64,000 nt of DNA from the NCBI GenBank assembly GCA_019636655.1, contig JAHBXB010000003.1, forward strand, positions 248,001-312,000, written 5' to 3'. Under the pieces are notes generated by a model. It ran no database searches, was not told the origin of the DNA, and was given only the letters and a program-made list of their open reading frames with translations. How positions within the stretch are numbered: position 1 is the stretch's first letter; every line of letters starts with the position of its first letter. This document shows, in pieces, positions 1-11,046 of the stretch. This DNA comes from Phycisphaeraceae bacterium. Its GTDB lineage: Bacteria > Planctomycetota > Phycisphaerae > Phycisphaerales > UBA1924. Made by a program: the position numbers and the translations under genes.

Positions 1-1756
1 GCGAACCGCGGGTCATCAGGAGCTGCTTGCCGATCTGCACGACCTCGATGAGCTTGGTGGGGTTGGAATCCAGGTCGACCATGTTCCCAGCTTCCTTTGC
101 GGCCTGCGTGCCGGTGTTCATGGCCACGGCCACATCGGCCTGGGCCAGGGCCGGGGCGTCGTTCGTTCCGTCGCCGGTCATGGCGACCAGCCGTCCACCT
201 TGCTGGTGCTTGCGGATCAGCTCGAGCTTGTTCTCCGGCGTTGCCTGGGCCAGGAAGTCGTCCACACCGGCTTCAGCAGCAATAGCCGCGGCCGTGATTG
301 GGTTGTCGCCGGTAATCATCACGGTCTTGATGCCCATGCGGCGCATCTCGGCGAATCGCTCGGCGATGCCGCCCTTGACGATGTCTTTGAGCTCGACGAC
401 TCCGTATGTGCGGCCCTTGCCGTCAGCGACCACAAGCGGTGTTGAGCCGCGCTTGGCGACCTCTTCGACGACACGCCTGGCTTCCTCGCTCGGGTGTGCG
501 CCCATGCGGGTGACGTAACCGTCGATCGCGTCGGCCGCTCCTTTTCGCAGTTCGCGGCCCTGCGGGCCGTTAAGAGATACACCGCTCATCCGGGTCTGTG
601 CCGAGAATGGGGTGAACGTTGCCCCGAGCTCATAGATGTTCCGCTCACGCAGGCCGTGCCTCTTCGCGAGCACGACGATGCTTCGCCCCTCCGGCGTCTC
701 GTCGGCGAGGGATGCGAGCTGCGCCGCGTCCGCCAGTTCCTCGACCGTCGTCCCGTCCACCGGGATGAACTGGGTGGCCTGGCGATTGCCGAGCGTGATC
801 GTTCCAGTCTTATCCAGGAGCAGGACATCGACATCACCGGCCGCCTCTACCGCCCGGCCGCTGGTGGCGATGACATTCGCCTGAACAAGGCGGTCCATGC
901 CGGCGATCCGAATAGCCGAGAGGAGTCCGCCGATCGTCGTTGGAATCAGGCATACCAAGAGCGCCACCAACACGGTCATGGTCACCGGGACTCCCGTGCC
1001 CGCGGCCTTGACGGCGTAGATCGAGTAGGGCAAGAGCGTAACGCACGCGAGTAAGAAGATGATCGTGAGCTTGGCAAGCAGGATGTCCAGCGCGATCTCG
1101 TTCGGAGTCTTCTGGCGCTTGGCGCCCTCGATGAGGGAGATCATGCGGTCCAGGAATGTCTCGCCTGGATTGGCTGCGATTCGAACCATGATCCAGTCGG
1201 AAAGCACCGTCGTGCCGCCGGTGACCGCCGAGCGGTCACCACCCGCCTCACGAATGACGGGCGCGGACTCGCCAGTGATCGCCGATTCGTTGACCGACGC
1301 GATCCCCTCGATGATCTCTCCATCGCCGGGTATGACCTGCCCCGCCTCGACCAGCACGATGTCCCCCTTGCGGAGCGTGCCGCTGGGCACCTCCGTGGCC
1401 GCCGCGGACCGCGACGGACCGGCGAGCTTGCGGGCTATCACGTCCCGTCGGGTCTTGCGGAGACTGGCCGCCTGCGCTTTGCCCCGACCCTCCGCCATCG
1501 CTTCGGCAAAGTTGGCGAACAGCACCGTAAACCAGAGCCAGAGCGATACCCACCCGATGAACGCCGCGCGGGCCTCACCCTCTGCGACGATCGCGTGAAC
1601 CCACTGCACGGTCGTCAGCATGCTGACCACGAAGACGACGAACATCACCGGGTTGCGGACCTGCTCACGCGGGCTCAGCTTGCGGAGCGAATCAAGAACC
1701 GCGCCCTTGATGATCGTCGGGTCGAAGATCGAACGGGTTGCAGGAGTGGTGGACAT
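1..1756 (-). CDS. kdpB: Potassium-transporting P-type ATPase subunit B, 3' end outside the window
   Basis: This is the catalytic, ATP-hydrolysing subunit of the high-affinity K+ uptake pump KdpFABC in the inner membrane. About 585 codons are present; the family is usually near 680-700, so roughly the last 100 residues lie beyond the left edge. The phosphorylation motif DKTGT is encoded at about 800-814, the hinge [11 protein letters not shown] at about 140-180, and [13 protein letters not shown] just inside the edge. The start ATG (1754-1756) lies ten bases after the kdpA stop, and a GGAGG within the end of kdpA serves as ribosome binding site. kdpC and any kdpDE would be expected further left and cannot be judged. 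The strand has no complete open frame inside the window because the stop is missing. Confidence 0.97.
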   Translation of the reverse strand, partial: MSTTPATRSIFDPTIIKGAVLDSLRKLSPREQVRNPVMFVVFVVSMLTTVQWVHAIVAEGEARAAFIGWVSLWLWFTVLFANFAEAMAEGRGKAQAASLRKTRRDVIARKLAGPSRSAAATEVPSGTLRKGDIVLVEAGQVIPGDGEIIEGIASVNESAITGESAPVIREAGGDRSAVTGGTTVLSDWIMVRIAANPGETFLDRMISLIEGAKRQKTPNEIALDILLAKLTIIFLLACVTLLPYSIYAVKAAGTGVPVTMTVLVALLVCLIPTTIGGLLSAIRIAGMDRLVQANVIATSGRAVEAAGDVDVLLLDKTGTITLGNRQATQFIPVDGTTVEELADAAQLASLADETPEGRSIVVLAKRHGLRERNIYELGATFTPFSAQTRMSGVSLNGPQGRELRKGAADAIDGYVTRMGAHPSEEARRVVEEVAKRGSTPLVVADGKGRTYGVVELKDIVKGGIAERFAEMRRMGIKTVMITGDNPITAAAIAAEAGVDDFLAQATPENKLELIRKHQQGGRLVAMTGDGTNDAPALAQADVAVAMNTGTQAAKEAGNMVDLDSNPTKLIEVVQIGKQLLMTRGS

Positions 1757-1765
1757 GGGCACTGG

Positions 1766-3586
1766 TCAACCTCCCGAGGCGGTGGCCAACTGGAGCTGCT
1801 CGACGATCGGGCCGAGCGCCAGCGCGGGGACAAACGTCAATGCTCCGACGATGATGATGACCGCGATGAGCCATCCGACGAACACCGGGGTATGCGTCGG
1901 CAACGTGCCCGCGGTTACGGGCACAGGCTTCTTGGCCGCGAGAGATCCGGCGGTCGCCAGGACCACGACGATGATCCAGTAGCGGCTGAAGAACATGCAC
2001 AGGCCGAGGGCGGTGTTGTTGAACGGGTTGTTGGCTCCGTAGCCCGCGAACGCCGAGCCGTTGTTGTTCGAGGCCGAGGAGAATGCGTAGAGGATCTCGC
2101 TGAAGCCGTGCGCCGCGGGATTTGAAGCGTTCGCAGCGTTCGAGGGCCAGAGGACTCCAATACTCGCACCGAGGAGCACCAAGGCATTGGGCACAAGCAC
2201 CGCGATCGCGGCCATCTTCATTTCGTACGGCTCGATCTTCTTGCCCAGGTACTCGGGTGTTCGGCCGACCATGAGCCCCGCGACGAAGACCGCGACGATC
2301 ACGAACATCAGCATCCCGTAGAGGCCCGAGCCCACGCCACCGAAGATGACCTCCCCGAGCTGCATCAGCCACATGGGCACCAACCCGCCCAGCGGCGTGT
2401 ACGAATCGTGCATCGAGTTGACAGAGCCGTTCGAGGCCGCGGTGGTCGCAGTGGCCCAAAGCGCCGAGTTGGCGATGCCGAATCGGGCTTCCTTGCCCTC
2501 CATGTTGCCGCCGGGCTGGAGGGCGGAGGCCGTCTGATCGACTCCGAGAGTACCCAAGCGAGGACTACCGGCCTGCTCGGACCAGTAACACGCCGCTAGA
2601 AGCACGACAAAGATCGCGCCCATCGCAGCGAGCACGGCCCAGCCTTGCCGGCGATCACCGATCATGTCTCCGAAGGTCCAGCAGAGAGCACCAGCGATGA
2701 GCAGGATCGAGAGCACTTGGAGGAAGTTGGAGAGCGGCGTCGGGTTCTCGAATGGATGCGCCGAGTTGACGTTGAAGAACCCGCCGCCGTTGGTGCCCAG
2801 TTGTTTGATCGCGATCTGCGACGCCGCGGGACCGAGAGGGAGCAACTGCTCCTTGACCTCAATGAGCCTGGTGGTCTGCTTGCCGTCGGGGCCGTTGACC
2901 GGGCTGCCGACATCGTCCTTCACCGGGTCGTCGTAGCTCAGCGGCTGTGTGAGCGACACCGACTGACACGGCTTGAATGTCTGCACGACCCCTTGGCTGA
3001 CGAGCGCGGTCGCCAGGATCAGTGACAGCGGGAGCAGGATGTAGAGGACGCTCCGCGTCAGGTCCACCCAGAAGTTGCCGATCGTGGCCGCGCCCCCGCC
3101 GCGACGAGCCAGCCCTCGGATCAGCGCCACGAGCGCCGCCATCCCCGTCGCGGCCGAGAGGAAGTTCTGGACCCCAAGCCCGAGCATCTGGGTGAGGTAC
3201 GACATCGTGGTCTCGCCGCTGTATCCCTGCCAGTTGGTGTTGGTAGCGAACGAGATGGCGGTGTTGAACGACGAATCGGGCGTTACGGCGCCGACTTTCT
3301 GGGGGTTGAGCGGGAGACCGCCCTGGAGCCTTTGTAGTCCATAGACGGCAAGGAACCCCAGCGCGTTGATGGCCAGCAGGGCAAGCGTGTACGTTTTCCA
3401 TCCCATCTCCGCGTCGGGTCGGATGCCGGCCGTCCGGTAGAAGAGTCGCTCGACTGGACTGAGCACCCGGTCCAGCCCGCACGGCTTGCCCTGATAGATG
3501 CACGCCATGTACCAGCCCAGGGGCTTGACCAAGGCAATCAGGACGACCAAGTACAGGACGAGTTGAAACACTGCGCTGCCAGTCAT
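1766..3586 (-). CDS. kdpA: Potassium-transporting ATPase, K+-binding subunit A
   Basis: KdpA is the channel-like subunit that selects K+ for the KdpFABC pump. The 606-residue product starts MTGSAVFQLVLYLVVLIAL and is slightly longer than the approximately 560-residue enterobacterial protein. Pore-loop segments of the family are visible: WQGYSGETTMSYLTQM, GTNGGGFFNVNSAHPFENP and ASNNNGSAFAGYGANNPFNN. The start is fixed by an ATGA overlap with kdpF (stop of kdpF at 3583-3585); a longer in-frame reading beginning at 3688 is only the shadow of kdpF in another frame. Many hydrophobic segments agree with an integral membrane protein. Confidence 0.97.
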   Translation of the reverse strand: MTGSAVFQLVLYLVVLIALVKPLGWYMACIYQGKPCGLDRVLSPVERLFYRTAGIRPDAEMGWKTYTLALLAINALGFLAVYGLQRLQGGLPLNPQKVGAVTPDSSFNTAISFATNTNWQGYSGETTMSYLTQMLGLGVQNFLSAATGMAALVALIRGLARRGGGAATIGNFWVDLTRSVLYILLPLSLILATALVSQGVVQTFKPCQSVSLTQPLSYDDPVKDDVGSPVNGPDGKQTTRLIEVKEQLLPLGPAASQIAIKQLGTNGGGFFNVNSAHPFENPTPLSNFLQVLSILLIAGALCWTFGDMIGDRRQGWAVLAAMGAIFVVLLAACYWSEQAGSPRLGTLGVDQTASALQPGGNMEGKEARFGIANSALWATATTAASNGSVNSMHDSYTPLGGLVPMWLMQLGEVIFGGVGSGLYGMLMFVIVAVFVAGLMVGRTPEYLGKKIEPYEMKMAAIAVLVPNALVLLGASIGVLWPSNAANASNPAAHGFSEILYAFSSASNNNGSAFAGYGANNPFNNTALGLCMFFSRYWIIVVVLATAGSLAAKKPVPVTAGTLPTHTPVFVGWLIAVIIIVGALTFVPALALGPIVEQLQLATASGG

Positions 3587-3675
3587 TGAAACCACTCCGG
3601 CTTGAGCAGGGCGCAGACCAGATAGACGAGCAATGCGAAGGCGACAATCGCCCCGAGCACGTAGATCCAGGTCAT
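3583..3675 (-). CDS. kdpF: KdpF, 30-residue stabilising peptide of the K+ pump
   Basis: This very short gene encodes a single hydrophobic helix, beginning MTWIYVLGAIVAFALLVYL and ending CALLKPEWFQ, a pattern typical of KdpF, the small subunit that stabilises the Kdp complex in the membrane. It overlaps the kdpA start by ATGA and its own start overlaps the stop of the 36-aa reading frame upstream, so the three are translationally coupled. It is easily missed because of its size. Confidence 0.9.
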   Translation of the reverse strand: MTWIYVLGAIVAFALLVYLVCALLKPEWFQ

Positions 3676-3782
3676 GGCTTCTCTCCATGTTCCCGCGGCA
3701 TCAGCCGGTCGCAGAGGCCAACGAGTGACACGGTTGCCGCGACCAGTGCTAGGAAGAGGAGGATGTACACGAGGTCGTTCAT
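3672..3782 (-). CDS. 36-residue single-pass membrane protein at the head of the kdp operon
   Basis: The frame starts MNDLVYILLFLALVAATVSL and ends CDRLMPREHGEKP. It has a GGGAG ribosome binding site six bases before the ATG and ends in an ATGA overlap with kdpF, which supports real translation. One N-terminal hydrophobic helix is followed by a short charged tail containing a CDRL segment. Small membrane ORFs of this design directly before kdpF are, from memory, common in several phyla and are usually annotated as hypothetical. A role as an extra Kdp subunit or a regulator is inference. Confidence 0.7.
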   Translation of the reverse strand: MNDLVYILLFLALVAATVSLVGLCDRLMPREHGEKP

Positions 3783-4205
3783 GGCTGACTCCCGCGGATC
3801 ATGATCGGGGGAGTATCGAGGCAAGGTGCGGCGGCGTCGATCAGCGCGGCATCAAAACTGGCCCGGTGCGCATAAAGGGCGCATAAGGGCAGCCACCGTT
3901 GGTGACCTCGCTTATGCCTCGCTTGCGCTGGGGCATGCTGTCTTGATGCCGCGCTGAGCGACAGTGGATGCTCGTCCGGCCACACTCCATCCATCGCTGA
4001 GGACATGCACCCCTCGCGCTGGAGCCCGGCCATGAACAGCACATCGATCGCCATCGTGTCCGTTGCACTCGTCGCTGCCGGAGTTCTCGCAGAACTGAAT
4101 CTGCTCCGAGTGTTCCTGCGAGAATGGCAGGAGAACCAGCGACAAAGATCGAAGCGACTGAGCTCCGAGAGCCGGGGCGAGGCGATATTGCGGGACGGGC
4201 CGAGC
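3783..4205. promoter_or_regulatory. Divergent intergenic region between the kdp operon and the porin gene
   Basis: This stretch of 423 bases separates the leftward kdp operon from the rightward porin gene. Its left half is taken up by the large palindrome at 3837-3961. Its right half contains an in-frame upstream ATG at 4032 preceded by GGAG, which would add a hydrophobic N-terminal segment to the porin; I regard this as less likely than the signal-peptide start at 4206. I see no convincing -35/-10 pair. Confidence 0.5.
3837..3961. repeat. 125-bp imperfect palindrome with 22-nt arms
   Basis: The outer arms 3837-3858 and 3940-3961 are reverse complements of each other at 20 of 22 positions (shared core TCAGCGCGGCATCAA). 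Two inner blocks are symmetric about the same centre near 3899: GCATAAG at 3881-3887 against 3911-3917, and CACC at 3894-3897 against GGTG at 3901-3904. The left half also holds two copies of GCGCATAA, 11 bases apart (3868 and 3879). It could be a miniature inverted-repeat element or a multi-site operator region. Confidence 0.75.
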
Positions 4206-5144
4206 ATGGAGCGCCGCCTCGTCGCAGCATTTGCGATTGCCCCAAGCATCGGCGCCAGCGTCGCGCACGCCCAGGGTCCCGCGAGCCAACCCCCACAGGC
4301 TGCCACGAACTCGACGGTGACGACGTCGACCGAGTCGCCTAAAGCGGAGCCCGCAGGTGACCCGAGTCAGGACGACAAGAGCCCTTTGAGCCTGCAGCTC
4401 AACCTCGACGTCACAAACGCGTACTTCTTCCACGGCATACGCCAGCAGGATCATGGATTGATCGTCCAGCCCGCTGCCAGGTTGAACTTCAATCTTCTGG
4501 AGGAGGGCGACCTCAAGGTGGATGCGCTGGTCGGCACGTGGAACAGCTTCGGGCCCAACGGGGGCTCGCAAACGAGTGATCTGGTTCAATACTGGTACGA
4601 GGCCGATCTGCTCGCGGGCGTCGTGATCACCCAGGACAAGCTCAGCCTGACTACGACCTACACGTTCCTGACCAGCCCGAGCGATGCCTACCAGACGGTC
4701 CAGGAACTGGACTTCATGCTTGCCTTTGACGATAGCGCTCTGTTCGGCAAGCTCGCGATCCATCCCTATGCGCTGCTTGGAATCGAGACCAATGCCGGCG
4801 GCTCAGACGGCGATGGCACTGAACCTGGAACGTACCTGGAACTCGGCATCGCCCCGGGGCTTTCGTTCGATGCCGGGCGGACGCCGGTCGCCATCACGTT
4901 CCCAACCTCGATCGGGCTGAGCCTCCACAACTACTACGAGAACGCAGCAGGCGATGACGACACCTTCGGGTTCGTGCAAGTGGGGGCCAAGGCGTCGATA
5001 CCACTCCCCGTTGCTGATCGATGGGGCAAGTGGACGCTCAACGCCGGGATTTCCGCTCTGTTCCTCGGGGACACGACCTCCAGCTTCAACGGTGGCGATG
5101 ACACCCAACTCATCGGGACCATCGGAGCGCAGGTCAACTTCTAG
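4206..5144 (+). CDS. TorF/Gcw_chp-like outer-membrane porin
   Basis: The 312-residue product begins with a signal peptide (MERRLVAAFAIAPSIGASVAHAQG). A low-complexity linker rich in S, T, P and E follows, then a beta-barrel-like domain opening with LNLDVTNAYFFHGIRQQDHG, the hallmark start of the TorF/Gcw_chp family of putative porins. The remainder alternates hydrophobic and polar residues and ends in phenylalanine (GAQVNF), as outer-membrane barrels often do. The start was chosen because the signal peptide follows directly; an in-frame ATG at 4032 with a GGAG site is the alternative. It stands divergent from the kdp operon, so a role in small-solute or ion entry is possible but not shown. 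Confidence 0.75.
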   Translation: MERRLVAAFAIAPSIGASVAHAQGPASQPPQAATNSTVTTSTESPKAEPAGDPSQDDKSPLSLQLNLDVTNAYFFHGIRQQDHGLIVQPAARLNFNLLEEGDLKVDALVGTWNSFGPNGGSQTSDLVQYWYEADLLAGVVITQDKLSLTTTYTFLTSPSDAYQTVQELDFMLAFDDSALFGKLAIHPYALLGIETNAGGSDGDGTEPGTYLELGIAPGLSFDAGRTPVAITFPTSIGLSLHNYYENAAGDDDTFGFVQVGAKASIPLPVADRWGKWTLNAGISALFLGDTTSSFNGGDDTQLIGTIGAQVNF

Positions 5145-5250
5145 GTAGTATGGGCATTCAGGGGTCCGGCGAGGAGTGCAGCGAGCCAGGCGAAGCCGAG
5201 GAAGTTGTCGGGCTTCTTGTCGTAGCGTGTGGCGAGCGGTCCACGGGCAC
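5144..5250 (-). pseudogene. C-terminal remnant of an IS5-type transposase
   Basis: Read on the minus strand this segment gives LATRYDKKPDNFLGFAWLAALL. It matches in style the universal C-terminal end of IS5-family DDE transposases (ATRYDK, then a hydrophobic helix NFLxxxxLAAxL). The rest of the transposase is absent; the frame runs directly into sequence antisense to the integrase. I therefore read it as a relic left after recombination or deletion. No terminal inverted repeats could be defined. Confidence 0.5.
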
Positions 5251-6658
5251 CGCCGAGCAGAAAACCGCCGAGCGGATCGCCCGCAAGTGGGAGGATGAAT
5301 CCCGCCAGCGGGCCGAAGGGTTGATCGACGTGCACGCGATGGCACGGGCCGAACAGGCCGCACGGCCGATCGCCGATCACCTGGACGAGTTTCTGGACTA
5401 CCTGCGCGACAAGGGCACCAGCGACGACACGATCAACGCCCTGGAGTCACGGGTGAAGGCGATCATCGCCGAGAGCGCGGCCGAGCGGCTAGACGGGCTG
5501 ACCCTCGCCGCGGTGCAGGGTGCCGTCGCCCGGCTAAAGGACGCCAAGGGGCTGAGCGCCAAGACCGCGAGCCACTACGTCGTGGCGGTCAAGGGCTTCT
5601 CCCGGTGGCTGTTCGCCAACCAGCGCACGTCGGCCGACGTCCTTGCAGGCCTGCGCGGGTTCAACGCCGAGGCCGACCGCCGCCGGGTGCGTCGCAACTT
5701 CACCGCCGACGAACTCGCCCAGCTGATCGCCGCCGCGGAATCGTCCGATTGGGTGACAGTCCAGCGGCCGGAACGGGACGCGAAGAAGCAACTCCGGCTC
5801 GTGCCGGTGCGCATGCACTACCCCGAACGGGGCTGGGCTTACCGGATCGCCGCTCAGACCGGGTTCCGCGCGTCCGAAGTCGCCAGCCTCACACCCGAAA
5901 GTTTCGACCTGGACAGCGACACGCCGGCGATCCGCTGCCGGGCCTCGTACACGAAGAACCGCCGGGAAGCCATCCAGCCGATCCCAGGTGCGTTCGCCGA
6001 CCAACTCCGGCCGTGGTTGAAGGGCAAGCCCGAGGGGCGGCCGGTGTGCCCCCTGCCGAGTGGGAAGGCCGCACTGCTGCTCCGGGCCGACCTGGGCACC
6101 GCCCGCGCCGCGTGGCTGGCTGAGGCCGCTACGGCCGCCGAGAGGGCCGAGCGTGAGAAGAACGACTTCCTGCTGGCGACCGACGCCGAGGGGCGCGTGG
6201 CCGACTTCCACTGCCTGCGCGTGCACTTCATCTCGGCCGTTGTGCAGACCGGCGCAAACTTGAAGCAGGCGATGGATCTCGCTCGGCATACCGACCCCAG
6301 GTTGACCATGAAGGTCTACGCGAGGGTGGCCCTGGCGGACCTTGGGGCGATCGTCAACGGTTTGCCCGATGTGGGCGGGAGCCGTTCTCGCGCCCCGCGC
6401 GCCCTCGCCACCGGAACTCTCGGGCGCACCCCGGTTTCTGGACCTACGCAAAAACCTACGCAAACTCGGCACCGTTCCGTGCCATTCGGTGCCGCTCCGT
6501 GCCGCGAGGATGCTTCGGATAGGAGTGGGCCCGACGCGCGTAACTCACACCGGGATGACCCTTTAGGCCACTCCGTGCCACTCAGTGCCGCGTCAGGTAA
6601 AAGTGCCGAGGGGCGGACTCGAACCGCCGACCTCCGGGTTATGAATCCAGCGCTCTAA
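5150..6658 (+). CDS. Tyrosine recombinase/integrase, probably with a damaged N-terminus
   Basis: This 502-residue frame encodes a phage-type integrase. A SAM-like core-binding domain (residues about 75-160) is followed by the catalytic domain with the Arg box GFRASEVASL, the HxxR box FHCLRVHF, and the last His-Tyr segment ARHTDPRLTMKVYA. Residues 1 to about 32 are antisense to the transposase relic and look foreign. Homology to the family seems to begin only at TAEQKTAERIARKWEDE, so the usual arm-binding N-terminus is missing and activity is doubtful. The last 17 residues (EGRTRTADLRVMNPAL) are read antisense through the tRNA at 6604-6678, as expected for an integrase that recombines into a tRNA 3' end. 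No other element genes are visible nearby. Confidence 0.85.
   Translation: MGIQGSGEECSEPGEAEEVVGLLVVACGERSTGTAEQKTAERIARKWEDESRQRAEGLIDVHAMARAEQAARPIADHLDEFLDYLRDKGTSDDTINALESRVKAIIAESAAERLDGLTLAAVQGAVARLKDAKGLSAKTASHYVVAVKGFSRWLFANQRTSADVLAGLRGFNAEADRRRVRRNFTADELAQLIAAAESSDWVTVQRPERDAKKQLRLVPVRMHYPERGWAYRIAAQTGFRASEVASLTPESFDLDSDTPAIRCRASYTKNRREAIQPIPGAFADQLRPWLKGKPEGRPVCPLPSGKAALLLRADLGTARAAWLAEAATAAERAEREKNDFLLATDAEGRVADFHCLRVHFISAVVQTGANLKQAMDLARHTDPRLTMKVYARVALADLGAIVNGLPDVGGSRSRAPRALATGTLGRTPVSGPTQKPTQTRHRSVPFGAAPCREDASDRSGPDARNSHRDDPLGHSVPLSAASGKSAEGRTRTADLRVMNPAL
6442..6465 (+). repeat. Two tandem 12-bp units near the integrase 3' end
   Basis: ACCTACGCAAAA is followed directly by ACCTACGCAAAC. 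The repeat lies after the catalytic Tyr codon and just before the 10-bp iterons. It may belong to the recombinase binding region. Confidence 0.6.
6474..6589 (+). repeat. 10-bp iterons, consensus NYTCSGTGCC, between integrase core and tRNA
   Basis: Three head-to-tail units stand at 6474-6503 (GTTCCGTGCC, ATTCGGTGCC, GCTCCGTGCC) and two at 6570-6589 (ACTCCGTGCC, ACTCAGTGCC). All are spaced exactly 10 bases within a block, close to one helical turn. They lie within the integrase C-terminal coding part and next to the presumed attachment site, so recombinase or excisionase binding sites are a reasonable inference. Confidence 0.7.
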
Positions 6659-6678
6659 ACCAGCTGAGCTACCTCGGC
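6604..6678 (-). tRNA. tRNA with anticodon CAT (probably elongator tRNA-Met)
   Basis: The cloverleaf can be drawn by eye. The 7-bp acceptor is GCCGAGG/CCTCGGC, the D arm GCTC/GAGC, the anticodon loop TTCATAA, and the T arm GGCGG/CCGCC with TTCGAGT in the loop. The anticodon stem CTGGA/CCCGG has an A-C mismatch next to the loop. The discriminator base is A and CCA is not encoded. CAT could also mark a lysidine-modified tRNA-Ile. The 3' half coincides with the end of the integrase frame, so this is the likely attB of the decayed element. Confidence 0.93.
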
Positions 6679-6688
6679 ATTTGCGGCA

Positions 6689-6694
6689 ATACTA
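6689..6694 (-). promoter_or_regulatory. Candidate -10 element of the tRNA gene
   Basis: On the minus strand TAGTAT ends ten bases before the tRNA 5' end, the usual spacing for a stable-RNA promoter. I could not identify a good -35 hexamer. Confidence 0.4.
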
Positions 6695-6743
6695 GCCGGC
6701 CTTGACCGGTCCGGATCGGTCGCGGCGGGCATTGGGAGGCGAG

Positions 6744-7043
6744 TCAGTCGACGTTGTCGGAACGGCTGACACGGGCCTTCTCCGGGGCTTCTACGCCCGA
6801 CTCGGATGGGGAGTTGCCGGACTGGTTCGGGAGCGACGGGTGCGTGCGCGCTGCGGGGCGGCTCGCCTGGTCCTCGATGTCGTCCTGCACGCCCTTGAGG
6901 CCCCGCTTGAACTCGACCAGGGACTGGCCGATGCTCCTCCCCACCTCCGGGAGCCTCCGGCCGAAGAGCAGCAGCGCGATCCCGAAGATCACCAGCCATT
7001 CCATCCCTTGCGGCATCCCAAGGGCGAGCACGTTCAGCGTCAT
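6744..7043 (-). CDS. tatA: Twin-arginine translocase subunit, TatA/TatB type
   Basis: This 99-residue protein has the TatA/B layout. An N-terminal transmembrane helix (about residues 13-28, MEWLVIFGIALLLFG) leads through the FG hinge into an amphipathic helix (RRLPEVGRSIGQSLVEFKRG), followed by a charged, disordered tail. It would help form the pore for export of folded proteins carrying twin-arginine signals. No tatC is adjacent. TatA and TatB cannot be separated from sequence alone; the short tail favours TatA. Confidence 0.88.
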   Translation of the reverse strand: MTLNVLALGMPQGMEWLVIFGIALLLFGRRLPEVGRSIGQSLVEFKRGLKGVQDDIEDQASRPAARTHPSLPNQSGNSPSESGVEAPEKARVSRSDNVD

Positions 7044-7160
7044 GGGTCATCTCGCAGGCGGTCGGCGGCCATCGAGCGCATCGTGCGGCGGGAAGGACGC
7101 CGGGAACACTCAATACTAGGAGGCCCGGGGTCTCGACACGGGCATGCCGTGGAGCCGCGG

Positions 7161-7750
7161 CTACGCCCGCATCAGCCCGTGGATCCCCGTGGCAACGCTC
7201 GCGGCGGCCAGCTCGTTGCCCGCCGGGCTCAGGGTGACGCCATCCTCGGCAAAGCAGTCGGCTTCGGCCCTGGCGAGGTCGTGGTGGAGCGAGGCCGAGG
7301 CGACGTTGAGCTGGGCGAGGAGGGTGGTGGCGACGTGATTGAACTGAACGATGGTCCGGTTGGCCTGGGAGGCGGCGCTGCCAAAACGGCGATCGTCGAC
7401 CGGGGGCGTGGGAACGAACAGCGTCTGGCGGCCGCAGTGGCGACGGACCAGTTCGGCGATGCGAAGGACGGTCGATTCGTACAAGGAGAAGGACGGCCAT
7501 GGGGGGCCGTCATCGTCGTCTTTGGACCGAGCCAGGTCCTCGGCCGCGATCGGCGGGCAGGCGAAGACGCCCAGATCGGGGTCGAACTGGACCAGCCATT
7601 CGGGGATGGTGTCGGCCATGGCTGCCGCGCTACCGCAGGACTGCGCGGGCCCCACGAGGGTCAGGCGGTCCTCCAGCAGGATCTCGGTGAGGCAGGGCTG
7701 GTACGCAAGCCGGTGCGAGTCGCCCAGGATCAACACGGTGCGGAGGGGCA

Positions 7751-7751
<1 letters not shown>
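7161..7751 (-). CDS. SGNH-hydrolase-like protein lacking the catalytic histidine
   Basis: The 196-residue product starts MPLRTVLILGDSHRLAYQ, which carries the block I motif GDS (Gly10-Asp11-Ser12) of SGNH/GDSL hydrolases. The C-terminal block, normally DxxH, reads D170-G-V-T173-L-S-P-A-G, so the His of the catalytic dyad is replaced by Thr. No signal peptide is seen. The ATG overlaps the folD stop (TGATG), so the two genes are co-translated. It may be a binding protein or may use another base; the substrate is unknown. Confidence 0.7.
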
Positions 7752-10996
<3,245 letters not shown>

Positions 10997-11046
10997 GGCC
11001 CTCGTGCTGCCGGGAAGTCGGCGGACGAGACCAGTAGACTGCGGGC

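Noticed and set aside
1-1756. Apparent lack of kdpC, kdpD and kdpE
   Set aside because: The operon runs off the left edge, so absence cannot be claimed.
4032-4205. Earlier in-frame start of the porin, with a GGAG site and a hydrophobic N-terminus
   Set aside because: It would bury the clear signal peptide at residue 59; kept only as an alternative.
6606-6658. Integrase C-terminal residues over the tRNA as evidence against the tRNA
   Set aside because: The cloverleaf is complete, and reading an integrase end antisense through a tRNA is a common result of integration at tRNA genes.
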